DNA of 64,000 nucleotides from Chloroflexota bacterium (GCA_022821645.1 JAJEDE010000025.1:62001-126000); one strand, 5' to 3'; shown: positions 37,186 to 46,442, counted from the stretch's first letter. Program-made: numbers and translations. Notes: generated by a model not told the origin, from the sequence alone.

Positions 37186-38376
37186 GTGGTCTATGGTCGG
37201 CACGTCGCATTGAGTTCTAACGTGGCTAACGACACCTCGGTACGGGTCACAACCTTTGACGGACCAGGATTGCCTCCGGTCTTGCGAACGGTGCCGCGGC
37301 CATCGGTGCCGGATCGCGGCGCTCTCATCCGGATCGACGCCTGTGGGGTGTGCGGAACCGACCTGCACATCCTGCGCGGCCACTGGCCTGGTGAATTGCC
37401 TTGGCCGCTCACGCTTGGCCATGAACTGGCTGGCGTCGTGGACGAGATCGGTCCGGGACTGGTCAGCGACTATATGGATCGTCCGCTGTATCAGGGCGAC
37501 CGGGTGATGATTCCGCCGCTGATGGCCTGTGGAACATGCTATTTCTGTGTCCACCACCCAGCGAGGGCGAACCGATGTCTGAATCCCACGTATTACGGAC
37601 GCAAGATCGGGTTCCAGCGGCCACCGCATCTCTGGGGTGGTTGGGCCGAAATGGTCTTTCTCGATCTTGAAGCATTCCCCGCAACCAAGGTCTTTCGACT
37701 TCCAAACGACATGCCCAGCATGGTCGGGACATTGGTCGAGCCTTTCGCCTCAGTGACGCGCGCCTTCAATCGGGCGTCATCGCTTGGGCTTGAGGGCTTC
37801 AAGGCCGGCGATTCGGTCGTCATTCAGGGGTCGGGCCCCATAGGTGTCCTCGCCCTGATTGCGGCCAGGCAGCGCGCCGCCGGGAGGGTGGTCATGGTCG
37901 GTGCGCCCGAAGAGCCGCGCTTGGCCCTCTGCAGGGCCTTTGGTGCCGATGCCACGGTTTCGATTGACGAGCATCAGACCACAGATGCACGGATAACCGC
38001 TGCTCGCGATGCGGTGGACGGTTTTGGGGCCGATCTCGTGGTGGATTGCAGCGGCGCGCCGCAGGCGGGTCCTGAGGGGATCGAGATGCTGCGCGACGGC
38101 GGGACCTTTGTGGAAATGGGCCAATTCACCGATGCGGGCAGCATCGATACCAACTGGCATCGTATCTGCATAAAGGAAGTGCAGGTGCTGGCGAGTTGGG
38201 CTTTCACACCCGATGAAGTGGCGCAGGCGATGGCCAACCTGCATGCAGTCCAGGACCACTACGACTGGTCGCTCATGCAACGTACGTTTCCGTTGTCAGA
38301 GGCCGGCGTAGCCGCAGCCATTAGCAGCGCGATGGCGATGGAGTGTGTGAAAGCCACGATCCTTCCCGCGGGGTGA
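37186..38376 (+). CDS. Zinc-dependent alcohol/polyol dehydrogenase (MDR family)
   Basis: 396 residues. Catalytic zinc ligands lie in CGVCGTDLH (C56) and GHE (H79, E80), with a structural-zinc-type Cys loop (C115, C118, C121, C131). The NAD-binding region reads VIQGSGPIGVLALIAARQRAA. It resembles threonine/sorbitol dehydrogenases. The GTG at 37186 is 1 codon after the previous stop; TTG 37210 and GTG 37222 are alternative starts. Together with the zinc-less neighbour it probably oxidises a sugar derivative. Confidence 0.87.
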   Translation: MVYGRHVALSSNVANDTSVRVTTFDGPGLPPVLRTVPRPSVPDRGALIRIDACGVCGTDLHILRGHWPGELPWPLTLGHELAGVVDEIGPGLVSDYMDRPLYQGDRVMIPPLMACGTCYFCVHHPARANRCLNPTYYGRKIGFQRPPHLWGGWAEMVFLDLEAFPATKVFRLPNDMPSMVGTLVEPFASVTRAFNRASSLGLEGFKAGDSVVIQGSGPIGVLALIAARQRAAGRVVMVGAPEEPRLALCRAFGADATVSIDEHQTTDARITAARDAVDGFGADLVVDCSGAPQAGPEGIEMLRDGGTFVEMGQFTDAGSIDTNWHRICIKEVQVLASWAFTPDEVAQAMANLHAVQDHYDWSLMQRTFPLSEAGVAAAISSAMAMECVKATILPAG

Positions 38377-38485
38377 GTCCTCGCCCTGGTGCCCGGCAAG
38401 TCAACTGTGAGCTGTTGAGCATCGACACACGCCCCCTCGATTGAAGCCGGGCCAAAGGCGCGACACTCTCTTTTGTCGATCCAAT

Positions 38486-38511
38486 GGAACGGTCTGCCTG
38501 TACCGCGCGTA
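38486..38511 (+). promoter_or_regulatory. Candidate ECF-type promoter
   Basis: GGAAC (38486-38490), a 17-base spacer and CGTA (38508-38511), 46 bases before the sigma gene. This resembles the GGAAC/CGTC-like boxes that many ECF sigma factors recognise in their own promoters. It was identified by eye only. Confidence 0.4.
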
Positions 38512-38556
38512 GTTATTAGTGGACGGCACCAGGAGATTGGATCATGAGGGCGGCTT

Positions 38557-39114
38557 ATGACCGATGAACAAGCTGTGCTGCGCTGTCAGAACGGCGAGCA
38601 CGAGGCGTTCCGTCATTTGGTGGAACGCCATAAGGACGTGCTGTTTGGCACGGCGGTCCTGATGACGGGGGACCGCGCGCTAGCCGAAGAGCAGGTGCAA
38701 GAGGCCCTCCTCGCCGCCTGGCGGGGCATTTCGGGCTTCCAGAGCGGACGGCCGGTCAAGCCCTGGCTCGTCCGCATTTTGGTGAACGCGGTGGTGTCGC
38801 AGCGCCGACGGCGCGCCATCGACACGGTACCGCTGGAGACCTACAGCCACGCAGACGACCGCCCCAGTCCCGGGGAGACGGTGGAGGCCAACCTCGACCG
38901 CGAGGAGATCCGGGAGGCACTGGGTGGGCTGAGTGCAGATCACCGGCAGGTGGTCGTGCTGCGGTATTTCGCGGACCTGACGGTTCCCGAGCTGGCCGAA
39001 GCCATTGGCGTGCGGGAGGGCACGGTCAAGTCGCGGCTCAGTCGAGCCCTGGGCCAGCTCCGGGAGCACCTTGCATCGGGCGGTGCCCGAGAGGCGTACA
39101 GCCATGGCCAGTAA
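38557..39114 (+). CDS. ECF-family RNA polymerase sigma factor
   Basis: 185 residues with sigma region 2 (AFRHLVERHKDVLFGTAVLMTGD, then EQVQEALLAAW) and region 4 (LSADHRQVVVLRYFADLTVPELAEAIGVREGTVKSRLSRAL), and no region 1 or 3, as in SigE/RpoE-type factors. It recruits RNA polymerase to a specific promoter set. The gene overlaps the VWA gene by 11 bases, the classic arrangement of a sigma factor with its membrane-bound regulator. Confidence 0.93.
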   Translation: MTDEQAVLRCQNGEHEAFRHLVERHKDVLFGTAVLMTGDRALAEEQVQEALLAAWRGISGFQSGRPVKPWLVRILVNAVVSQRRRRAIDTVPLETYSHADDRPSPGETVEANLDREEIREALGGLSADHRQVVVLRYFADLTVPELAEAIGVREGTVKSRLSRALGQLREHLASGGAREAYSHGQ

Positions 39115-41152
39115 CTACGGATCGGATCAGGAGATGGAACACGCGCTGCGCGAGCACTTCGCGACGGAAGCGGAGGAGTTGCGGGCGCCGGACAACCTGT
39201 GGGCGTCCATCGAAGGGCGCATGGACTTGCAGCCGACGCGGCATCCCGTGACGCAGGTGCGTCGCAGGATTCTGGGCGCACTGAAGCAGCACTGGTTCCC
39301 GGTAATGGCCACCGGCGGCGCCGTGGCCGTGGCTGCCTCGGCGGTCTTCCTGGCCTCGCGGGCTACTCAGGATGAGTTTGGCGTATCGGAGTCATACGCG
39401 GCGGCGCCAGCTGCGGCGGCGCCAGCCGTGGCCGCGTCTCCGGCGATGCCTGCGCGTTCAATGACGCCGCCGCCTGCGGCACAGGCTGCACCTCAGCGGG
39501 AAGCCCCGCCGATGATGCAGGCGGCACCAGCCGCTCCGGCGACGCAGGCGCCTGTAACGGTCGAGAAGATTGTTACGCGCGAAGTCGTCGTTGAGAAGGT
39601 TGTGGAGAAGGTTGTTCAAGTCGAGGCGCATGCGCCGCCGCCTGCAGCCGCGACGGTTGCTCCGCAGGCAGCCGCGTCGCAAAGGGTCGCAACGCCTGCG
39701 TCGGCGCGGCCTCCGGCCACGACCTTCCAGGACTATCGACGGCAACCCTTCGTCGCGACGGCCGAGGACGCGGTCTCGACGTTCAGCTTGGACACCGACC
39801 GGACCTCCTACCAGCTGGCGCTGTCGTGGTTGCAAGAGGGCTACGACATCGAGCCTGACTCGGTGCGAGCCGAAGAGTGGATCAACGCCTTCGACTACCA
39901 GTACGAACAGCCCGCCGACGACTGGGGCTTTGCGGTCACCAGCGACGTGGCGATGCACCCGCTGGATGGCAGCAAGCACCTGGTGCGCATCGGCTTCCAG
40001 GCGGCCGAGGTGCCGGACGACCGCCCGCTCAACGTCACGCTGGTGCTGGACGCGTCAGGGTCGATGGGTGACGGCAACCGCGTGGACATCGCGCGGGCGG
40101 CGGCGGACGCCATTCGGCAGAGTCTGCGGCCGCAGGACCGGCTCGCCGTGGTGCACTTCACCGAGGGCGTGATCCACGACCTCACAGTGGAGCACACCTC
40201 GCCGGATGCTTCGGCGGTGCAGCGGTCGATCCAGCGCCTGGCGCCGCATGGCAGCACCAACGTGCAGGCCGGGCTGAACCAGGGCGTGCGCTTGGCGGAT
40301 CGGATTCGCCGGGAGCGTCCCGAGGCCTACAACTACGTCATCCTCATGTCGGACGGCGTGGCCAACGTGGACGCCACCAACCCGTTCGCCATCCTCGAGT
40401 CCGCCTACGACCGGAACGCGCTGAACCCGCTGCGGCTGATCACCATCGGGGTCGGCATCAACAACTACAACGACGTGTTGTTGGAGCAATTGGCGCAGCA
40501 CGGTAACGGCTGGTACCGCTACCTGGACGACACCGGCCAGGCGCGGTCGACCTTCAGCCGGGACAACTGGCTGGCGTTGTCGACGCCGTTCGCGGACCAG
40601 ACTCGGGCGCAGGTGACCTGGGACCCGGATCTGGTGAAGTCGTGGCGGATCATCGGGTACGAGAACCGGGTGACCTCGGACCAGAGCTTCGCGGAGGACC
40701 GCAAGGAGTTTGCGGAGATTCCGTCGGGCGCGGCGACGACCGTGTTCTATGAGATCGAGCTGCACGACCGAGCGCTGGCCCGGGCCGGGCAGGACGTGAC
40801 GCTGGCCAACGTCGAGTTGCGCTGGGTGGTGGCGGAGACAGGGCAGTCGCGGTCGCAGCGCTCCGAGGTGCGCGGGCGGCTGGACAGCAGCCTCAACGCC
40901 ACGGGTGATCCGCTGTTGCAGCTGGGCGCGATTGTGGCGCTGTCGGCTGATCGATACGGCGGGCTGTACGACGGCGAATATGTCGCCGAGATCTCGCGCG
41001 ATCTGACCGAGCTGGAGGATCGGCTGCGGTCGCTGAACAGCAGCCTGGGTGGACTGGGCGCCTACCAGGACTTCAGGTTCATGCTGGAGCACATGGCGGA
41101 GCAGGCGCGGGCGCAAGCGCCGCCGGCCTCGCCATCGGGCTATAGCCGCTAG
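39104..41152 (+). CDS. Membrane-anchored VWA-domain protein, probable anti-sigma fusion
   Basis: 682 residues. The cytoplasmic N-terminus (1-60: LREHFATEAEELRAPDNLW) resembles anti-sigma/DUF-type heads and lacks a Cys zinc site. A single TM segment (~64-85) is followed by an Ala/Pro-rich and Val/Glu-rich linker (residues 90-205), then a YfbK-like VWA domain with MIDAS D316-A-S-G-S320, and a C-terminal DUF3520-type region (AQVTWDPDLVKSW, GAYQDFRFMLEHM). The overlap with the ECF sigma gene suggests it binds and holds the sigma factor, sensing an external ligand with VWA. That role is inferred. Confidence 0.82.
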   Translation: MASNYGSDQEMEHALREHFATEAEELRAPDNLWASIEGRMDLQPTRHPVTQVRRRILGALKQHWFPVMATGGAVAVAASAVFLASRATQDEFGVSESYAAAPAAAAPAVAASPAMPARSMTPPPAAQAAPQREAPPMMQAAPAAPATQAPVTVEKIVTREVVVEKVVEKVVQVEAHAPPPAAATVAPQAAASQRVATPASARPPATTFQDYRRQPFVATAEDAVSTFSLDTDRTSYQLALSWLQEGYDIEPDSVRAEEWINAFDYQYEQPADDWGFAVTSDVAMHPLDGSKHLVRIGFQAAEVPDDRPLNVTLVLDASGSMGDGNRVDIARAAADAIRQSLRPQDRLAVVHFTEGVIHDLTVEHTSPDASAVQRSIQRLAPHGSTNVQAGLNQGVRLADRIRRERPEAYNYVILMSDGVANVDATNPFAILESAYDRNALNPLRLITIGVGINNYNDVLLEQLAQHGNGWYRYLDDTGQARSTFSRDNWLALSTPFADQTRAQVTWDPDLVKSWRIIGYENRVTSDQSFAEDRKEFAEIPSGAATTVFYEIELHDRALARAGQDVTLANVELRWVVAETGQSRSQRSEVRGRLDSSLNATGDPLLQLGAIVALSADRYGGLYDGEYVAEISRDLTELEDRLRSLNSSLGGLGAYQDFRFMLEHMAEQARAQAPPASPSGYSR

Positions 41153-41169
41153 CTGACGGTTCTCGCCGC

Positions 41170-41200
41170 GGGGCGTCCACGAGACAGTCGTGGACGCCCC
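41170..41200. terminator. Bidirectional hairpin terminator
   Basis: 13-bp perfect stem (ggggcgtccacga and its complement) with the loop gacag, between the stops of convergent VWA (plus) and decarboxylase (minus) genes. It has T residues on the plus side and could serve both. Confidence 0.8.
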
Positions 41201-41208
41201 GTTGGCGT

Positions 41209-42438
41209 TTAAGGTCCAGAGCGCACGGCCTGGACGGATTCTCGGAGGGCGGCGAGCCAGCCGTGGGCGTGTTCGATGTCGCGGTGGGGGTGGATGGAGA
41301 GACGGATGCGGCCCTGGGCGCCGTCGTGGCCGTAGGTTGCGCCCCAACCGCGGCGGCGCAGTTCCAGGTAGATACGTTCCACGTCGTCGCGATCGGAGGT
41401 GAAGTTGACGACGGCGAGCAGAGGGCGGACGAGCAGGCGGAGGCCGTCGATGTCCTCGATGCCCTTGCTGATGATGTCAACGACTTCCATGAGGCGGCGG
41501 GCCGACTCACAGTAGCCCTCGCGGCCGAGGCGGCGCATGACGGACCAGGCGGCGACGGCGTGATCGCCGGGTTTGGTGGCGGTGATGGTGTGGATGCCGG
41601 TGAACTCGGCAGGGATTGCGTCAAGCATGGCCTCGTCGCGGATGAGGAAGAAACCGGTGGCCACTGGTAGCAGGCCCAGCTTGTGGCCGTCGGTCATCAT
41701 CGAAGACACGCCCGGGAGGCTGAAGTCGAATGGGGGAATTGGGTAGCCGAGCTCACGAAGGAACGGTAGGGCGAAGCCACCGAATGCGGCGTCGACGTGC
41801 AGGTACAGGCCCTTGCGTTGCGCCAGGTCGGCGAATTCCTCGACCGGGTCGAGTTGACCGTAGTTGCCCTCGGGCGCGGAACAGACCAGAGCCACGGTGT
41901 TGGCGTTGAGCAGTCGCTCGACCTGGCGCATGTCGGGGCGCATGGCGTCGTCCACGTCGACTTCGCGGAGCCGCAGGCCAAGCAACTCGGCGCCCAGTCT
42001 GAAGCTGTAGTGGGCTGTTGTTGGCAGCACGACTTCGGGTTCCGACTTTGCCCCGATGTTTCTGGCTAGGCGTAGGGCCAGGAGGTTCGACTCGGTGCCG
42101 CCACTGGTGATGAAGCCGACGGCTTCGCGATGGCCAAGCAGGGAGCCGAGCATGCGCACGGCTTCCTTCTCGAAGAGGTCGGCGCCCGGGTTCATGTCGC
42201 GGGCCCACTCGACGAAGAAGGAACCGGCGGCCAGGGGGCGAATGCTCTCCGTGATGTCGTGGGGCGGACCGACGTAACTGACGCCGAAGTTTCGTTCGAC
42301 GGGGTACGGGTCCTTCGACATTCGCGCCTCGACCTCGGCCAGCACATCGGCTTCAGGACTGCCGTGCTCGGGGAAGTCCAGTGGCGGCGGCATGGGGACC
42401 GCGTGTCGTTCATCGGTTCGATCGAACTCTCGGGCCAC
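41209..42438 (-). CDS. PLP-dependent amino-acid decarboxylase (group II, MfnA/tyrosine-decarboxylase-like)
   Basis: 409 residues. The pyridoxal-phosphate lysine lies in MMTDGHKLGLLP (K253). The ring-stacking His is in TTAHYSFRL and the Asp binding the pyridine N in HVDAAFGG. TSGGTESNLLAL matches the phosphate-binding motif of the family. Substrate (tyrosine, aspartate, glutamate or other) cannot be decided. The GTG at 42438 is chosen because GAAGGGA precedes it by 8 bases; a longer in-frame Met at 42471 and a later ATG at 42393 exist. Confidence 0.85.
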   Translation of the reverse strand: MAREFDRTDERHAVPMPPPLDFPEHGSPEADVLAEVEARMSKDPYPVERNFGVSYVGPPHDITESIRPLAAGSFFVEWARDMNPGADLFEKEAVRMLGSLLGHREAVGFITSGGTESNLLALRLARNIGAKSEPEVVLPTTAHYSFRLGAELLGLRLREVDVDDAMRPDMRQVERLLNANTVALVCSAPEGNYGQLDPVEEFADLAQRKGLYLHVDAAFGGFALPFLRELGYPIPPFDFSLPGVSSMMTDGHKLGLLPVATGFFLIRDEAMLDAIPAEFTGIHTITATKPGDHAVAAWSVMRRLGREGYCESARRLMEVVDIISKGIEDIDGLRLLVRPLLAVVNFTSDRDDVERIYLELRRRGWGATYGHDGAQGRIRLSIHPHRDIEHAHGWLAALRESVQAVRSGP

Positions 42439-42552
42439 TATTCGATCCCTTCGTCTCGGGCGGACCGGCAACCGGAGACGGCGACCGGGGCGACGACGCT
42501 TAACTTATGGCAGGCGGTTACTTGACGAGATGCGTAGTCAGGGGGCGGCTGG

Positions 42553-44142
42553 CTAGACATCGACGGGTCCGGAGAGGCCGGGGCCGCCGCCGGCGAGGTA
42601 GCCGTTGCTGGCGCCTGAGGGGGAGGCGCTGACCCAGAGTGCGTAGAGGTGGCCGTTGCGCAGGTGGAAGCGGAATTGGACCGGACGGCCAGTGATTGAC
42701 GCGAGGTCGTTGGCACCGTTCCAGTTCACGCGAGTGCGGGTGGCGTCGAGGGTGAGCGGACGGCAGTTGGCGAGCGAGAACGGGGGGATGACATCGCCGC
42801 GCTCGTCCAGGACTTCCACGCGCAACTCGCCTTGTTGGGCGTTCAGGTTGACGAACAGGTGGGAGCCGCTAAACGTGACCAGCCGGGTGGCCAGCACGCC
42901 GCCGCGGCTGTCGGCCTGCATTGACGCGAAGCCATCACGACGGAGCGTGGCCAGGCCGGTGTGGCCGCCGGCGTACATGGCGTTGTCCTGCTCGTAGTCG
43001 CCGCCGAACTCGCCAGGTTTCAACACCGAGCCCTGGCCCGAAAAGGCGCCGTAGTAGAACCAGAGTTCGTCGCCGACCACCAGGCAGAGGCCGCCGGCGG
43101 CGTGGATGTAGCCGTAGTTCCAGTCGCCCCAGCGGCGGCTGGCGCCGATGAAGGCCTGGCGATGCGGCCGGTGCCAGTGGAAGCCATCGCGGCTGTAGGC
43201 GAGTTGCAGGTCGTTGATCTTGGGGCGGCTGATGCTGGCGGCATCGGGGTTCTCGGGCCCGTGAAAGATTGCGAACGCGCCGAGCATGATGCTCTCGTAG
43301 GCGACGGCAGTTACGTCGTATAGCTGGGGGCGCAGTCCGAGGAAGGAATCGGGACGGTCCAGCCGGTCGGCGCGAGCCCAGCGGACCGGCTGCTCGCGTT
43401 CCCAGCGGGCTGCCTGGACAAAGTCCGGGTGCTCGAAGTACAGACGCGCGCGGCGGTCCCAGCTCAGGCGGATGCTGAATACGAATCGCTGGCGGAACGG
43501 GTTGTAGAAGAAGCTGGAGTTGTCGCCGCACTGGGAGGTGGAGCCGCGCTCATTCCAGTGGATGCCGTCGGCCGAGGTGTAGATCAGGCCTTCGTGACGT
43601 GCGGGATGGCGCCAGAAGATGAACATCTTGAAGCGCTCCGCCGGTTCGGCGTCGGCGTCGAGCCAGACCAGCGCGCCGTCACGCCGCCAATCAGGCGGAT
43701 GGGCAATCACGGCGTTGGTTCCCGGAACCACGTCCAGGTCCGGTCGCTCCCAGTTGAGCCCGTCGCTGCTGATGGCCAGGGCCGTGCCGTCGAACCAGCC
43801 GGCGTGGTACCAGAGCTTGAACGTGCCATCGGCCGGGTCGTACCAGGCGCCGTCGTTGAACGGCGAGGCAACGGGGCAGTGGTCGCGGTTGCGTTCGAGG
43901 TTGGTTTCGGGAGACAGCACCGGCGCGGCTTCGTGGACCTTTGCGGCGTGGTAGATGCGGCGGAGCGTGGTGTGTTCGATCAGGAAGTCGTCGACGAATA
44001 GCTGGCGGCCGATGTCGATGGGGATGACACGAGGGGGATTCGCCAGGTAGGGAACCGGGAGTGGGTCGCCGCCGGGCTCGATGGTGCGTGGCGGCCACTC
44101 GGCGGGTTGTTGGATGCCGTTGTAGAGGGTTGACCGGGTCAT
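42553..44142 (-). CDS. Glycoside hydrolase GH32/GH43-like beta-propeller protein
   Basis: 529 residues. Repeated propeller blades with W-Y-DP-A-DG-TFKLWYHAGW, SDGLNWERPDLD, SADGIHWNE and SRDGFHWHRP (Ser/Asp-Gly-x-x-W blade ends), like invertase/levanase-type propellers, plus a C-terminal beta-sandwich (~400-520) typical of GH32. Acid catalysts are not assignable by eye, so the enzyme could be a related non-canonical glycosidase. Its ATG overlaps the stop of the dimethylformamidase-like gene by 4 bases, so both are cotranslated. Confidence 0.7.
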   Translation of the reverse strand: MTRSTLYNGIQQPAEWPPRTIEPGGDPLPVPYLANPPRVIPIDIGRQLFVDDFLIEHTTLRRIYHAAKVHEAAPVLSPETNLERNRDHCPVASPFNDGAWYDPADGTFKLWYHAGWFDGTALAISSDGLNWERPDLDVVPGTNAVIAHPPDWRRDGALVWLDADAEPAERFKMFIFWRHPARHEGLIYTSADGIHWNERGSTSQCGDNSSFFYNPFRQRFVFSIRLSWDRRARLYFEHPDFVQAARWEREQPVRWARADRLDRPDSFLGLRPQLYDVTAVAYESIMLGAFAIFHGPENPDAASISRPKINDLQLAYSRDGFHWHRPHRQAFIGASRRWGDWNYGYIHAAGGLCLVVGDELWFYYGAFSGQGSVLKPGEFGGDYEQDNAMYAGGHTGLATLRRDGFASMQADSRGGVLATRLVTFSGSHLFVNLNAQQGELRVEVLDERGDVIPPFSLANCRPLTLDATRTRVNWNGANDLASITGRPVQFRFHLRNGHLYALWVSASPSGASNGYLAGGGPGLSGPVDV

Positions 44143-46442
44143 TGGTCGGCGGCGAAGCGGCGGAGGACGTTGGCTGTGACGCGGGAGATGGTGTTGTCGT
44201 AGTTGTTATGGGAGAGGCAGCCGCGCCAGGCAATGGAGCCGACGGAGAAGACGGCGCCGTTGTTGGGGGTTTCGAAGTAGACCATGTCGGCCCGGACGAA
44301 GGCGTGTGGGCCGTTGGGCGGAGGAGGAGCGTCGGTGGCCATGCCGTCCTTGCCCTGGGTGAACTCAAGGCGCTCGTCAATGAAGGACGCGTAACGCTCG
44401 GAGTGGCCGACGGACGAGGCCAGTAGGAGGGCATGCGGCGGGGTGCCAAGGCTGAAGTCGAGGCGGTCCATCTCGTAGCCGGCGGCGCCGTGGCGGACGA
44501 CGAGGGAGGGGCAGTCGCCGATGAGTTCGTTGTCTCCGATGCCCTCGAAGACGAAGGCGGCGCGGGGGTCGAAGCTGTCGGGCTGGCGGGCGTAGGGGGC
44601 GCCCTGGTCAAAACCCGCGGCGCAAGAGCCGATGCCGACGAGTCCGTTCGGCGGCACGCCTCGGTTGCGCCAGGTGCCGCCGGGCTCGCCGGTGGTGCTG
44701 TGGACGCGTTCGGCGGGCGGCATTTCGAAGGGCCAGCTGGTGCCCCAGCGACGGACCTCGGCGATGTGGGGGCGCTTGGGGTCGATGGTGGTGACGCCGA
44801 AGAAGCCGTTGCCGCCGAGGTACATCAGGCGACCGCCCTGGTCGAGGTAGGCGCGCATGCCGGTGAGCATGTCGGTGGTCCAGTATTCGGGGTGGGAGCC
44901 GGTGAGGACGACGTTGTAGGGGGCCAGCAGGTCTACGCCCTCGGCGTGCAGGTCATGGTCGGTGATGACGTCGACCTGGTTGCCGGTGGATTCGAGCCAG
45001 TCGATGAGGTAAAGATCGGCGGGGAAACGGGAGGGAGCGGCCCAGACGCGGTAACGGAACTTGGGGCGCATGTTGAGGATCGGGCGAAGGTGGGAGACGT
45101 GAGTGGTGCCCGATCCGTCGGAGTGGCGCTCGTAGAGGCCGGGAAGGCCGTTGGCTCGGATATAAGCGAATTCGGTTTCGTGCAGTGCGGGATCGGCGTT
45201 GGGGACGCGTTCCTTGTCCCAGAAGCCGCCGTCGATATCGCGGAAGTTGGCGTAGACGACGTAGGTGAGGGTGGGCATGAGCACGGCGATGCGGGAGGTG
45301 GCGGCGCCGCGGGGCGGGCGGACGCAGAAGGGGAGGTAGTCCTCGTCGTCGCCGGCGCGGAGGCGGGCGGCGTAGACGCCGCTGGGGAGGTCGGGCGGGA
45401 TGGTTAGCTGGAAGTCGGATTCCCAGGCCACGTCCTCCACATCGTCGTCGTGGAAATGGATGGCGCCGTATTCGTGGGGGGCGCGGTTGAAGTTGGTTTC
45501 GGCGCCGGTGAAGTTGCGGCCGGTGACGCCGCGGGTGGGCATGTTGACGGTCTGGCCGTGGAGGCTGTGGGGGCCGGTGTCGGTGACGCGGGTGCTGCCA
45601 ATGTCGAGGCTGAAGTCCCAGGCGGCTAGTAGACCATCGCCAACCGATTGTGGTTCGACTCGGCCCTCCGAAAGACTGCGGGCCGGCTCACCACGAACGG
45701 GGGTGTGGTCGGCGAGGACGGTGAGTTCGGCGGTGGAGAGGGCGCGGTTGTGGAGGTGGGGGGCGTCGAGTTTGCCGTTGTAGGGGGCGGCGATGGGGCC
45801 GGTGCGGTTGGGTGGGCCGGCGGTGAGGGCGGCGAAGAGGAGCGGGGCGTGGGCGGGGGGCTGGATGTTGGCGGCGGGGGTGTCGCGGGTGACGAGGGCC
45901 TGGTCGGGGGCGACGGGCCAGCGGCGGAGGGGTTGCTGGATGAGGATGACGCGGCCGGTGGGGGCGTGGTAGCTGGCGCCGACGAAGGTCCAGACGCGCT
46001 CGGTGAGAGGGGCGCCGGTGGCGACGTGGACGGGAGGGTTGCGGCCGTTGGCGAGGTGGAGGGCGAGGTCGCCAGCGGGTCCGATGACGAGGGCGAAGCC
46101 CAGGTCGCCTGTCCAGCGGGTGATGAGGCCCTGGAGGCCGTTGGCGGGGGTGGTGGGGTAGATCCAGGCGGTGAGGGTGAAGCTGGTGAGGGCGTTGAGG
46201 GCGGGGTGGGCGGGGACGTGGACGTAGGAGCCGCTGTGGATGGGTTTGGGGCGGCCGGGATAGTGGCCGTTGATGGCGGAGGGGACTTCGCGCTCCCTGA
46301 AGCCGGGGCCGGCGGGGGATTCGTCGCCGTGGATGAGGCGGACGAGGTCGGCGCGGAAGCGGGGGTGGTGGCTGCTGACCATGAAGCGGACGGTGTCGCC
46401 GGGGGCGGCGGTGAGGCGGTTGGTGTAGCCGACGAGGTTCAT
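44139..46442 (-). CDS. N,N-dimethylformamidase large-subunit-like protein with LamG-type domain
   Basis: About 767 residues. Order: N-terminal beta-sandwich (MNLVGYTNRLTAAPGDTVRF, ADLVRLIHGD), ConA/LamG-like domain (LTSFTLTAWIYPTTPANG), and a DMFA2-type C-terminal region (IHFHDDDVEDVAWESDF, LTGSHPEYWTTDMLTGMRAYLDQGGRLMYLGGNG). Homologues hydrolyse formamides; this gene's substrate is unknown. The start is given at 46442 since the upstream in-frame part is low-complexity and holds a palindrome. An in-frame repeat (45650-45700) encodes residues ~247-263 (RGEPARSLSEGRVEP). Overlaps the GH32-like gene downstream. Confidence 0.8.
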   Translation of the reverse strand: MNLVGYTNRLTAAPGDTVRFMVSSHHPRFRADLVRLIHGDESPAGPGFREREVPSAINGHYPGRPKPIHSGSYVHVPAHPALNALTSFTLTAWIYPTTPANGLQGLITRWTGDLGFALVIGPAGDLALHLANGRNPPVHVATGAPLTERVWTFVGASYHAPTGRVILIQQPLRRWPVAPDQALVTRDTPAANIQPPAHAPLLFAALTAGPPNRTGPIAAPYNGKLDAPHLHNRALSTAELTVLADHTPVRGEPARSLSEGRVEPQSVGDGLLAAWDFSLDIGSTRVTDTGPHSLHGQTVNMPTRGVTGRNFTGAETNFNRAPHEYGAIHFHDDDVEDVAWESDFQLTIPPDLPSGVYAARLRAGDDEDYLPFCVRPPRGAATSRIAVLMPTLTYVVYANFRDIDGGFWDKERVPNADPALHETEFAYIRANGLPGLYERHSDGSGTTHVSHLRPILNMRPKFRYRVWAAPSRFPADLYLIDWLESTGNQVDVITDHDLHAEGVDLLAPYNVVLTGSHPEYWTTDMLTGMRAYLDQGGRLMYLGGNGFFGVTTIDPKRPHIAEVRRWGTSWPFEMPPAERVHSTTGEPGGTWRNRGVPPNGLVGIGSCAAGFDQGAPYARQPDSFDPRAAFVFEGIGDNELIGDCPSLVVRHGAAGYEMDRLDFSLGTPPHALLLASSVGHSERYASFIDERLEFTQGKDGMATDAPPPPNGPHAFVRADMVYFETPNNGAVFSVGSIAWRGCLSHNNYDNTISRVTANVLRRFAADQ
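45650..45700. repeat. Palindromic repeat inside the dimethylformamidase-like gene
   Basis: Same ends as the intergenic copy at 12214-12263 (gtggttcgactcggccctcc at one end, ggctcaccacgaacgg at the other). Read in frame it adds an ~20-residue Arg/Glu/Ser-rich segment between the lectin domain and the C-terminal domain. Confidence 0.75.

Noticed and set aside
44433-45407. 324-codon plus-strand open frame
   Set aside because: Antisense to the dimethylformamidase-like gene; Gly/Ala/Val/Glu repeats only.
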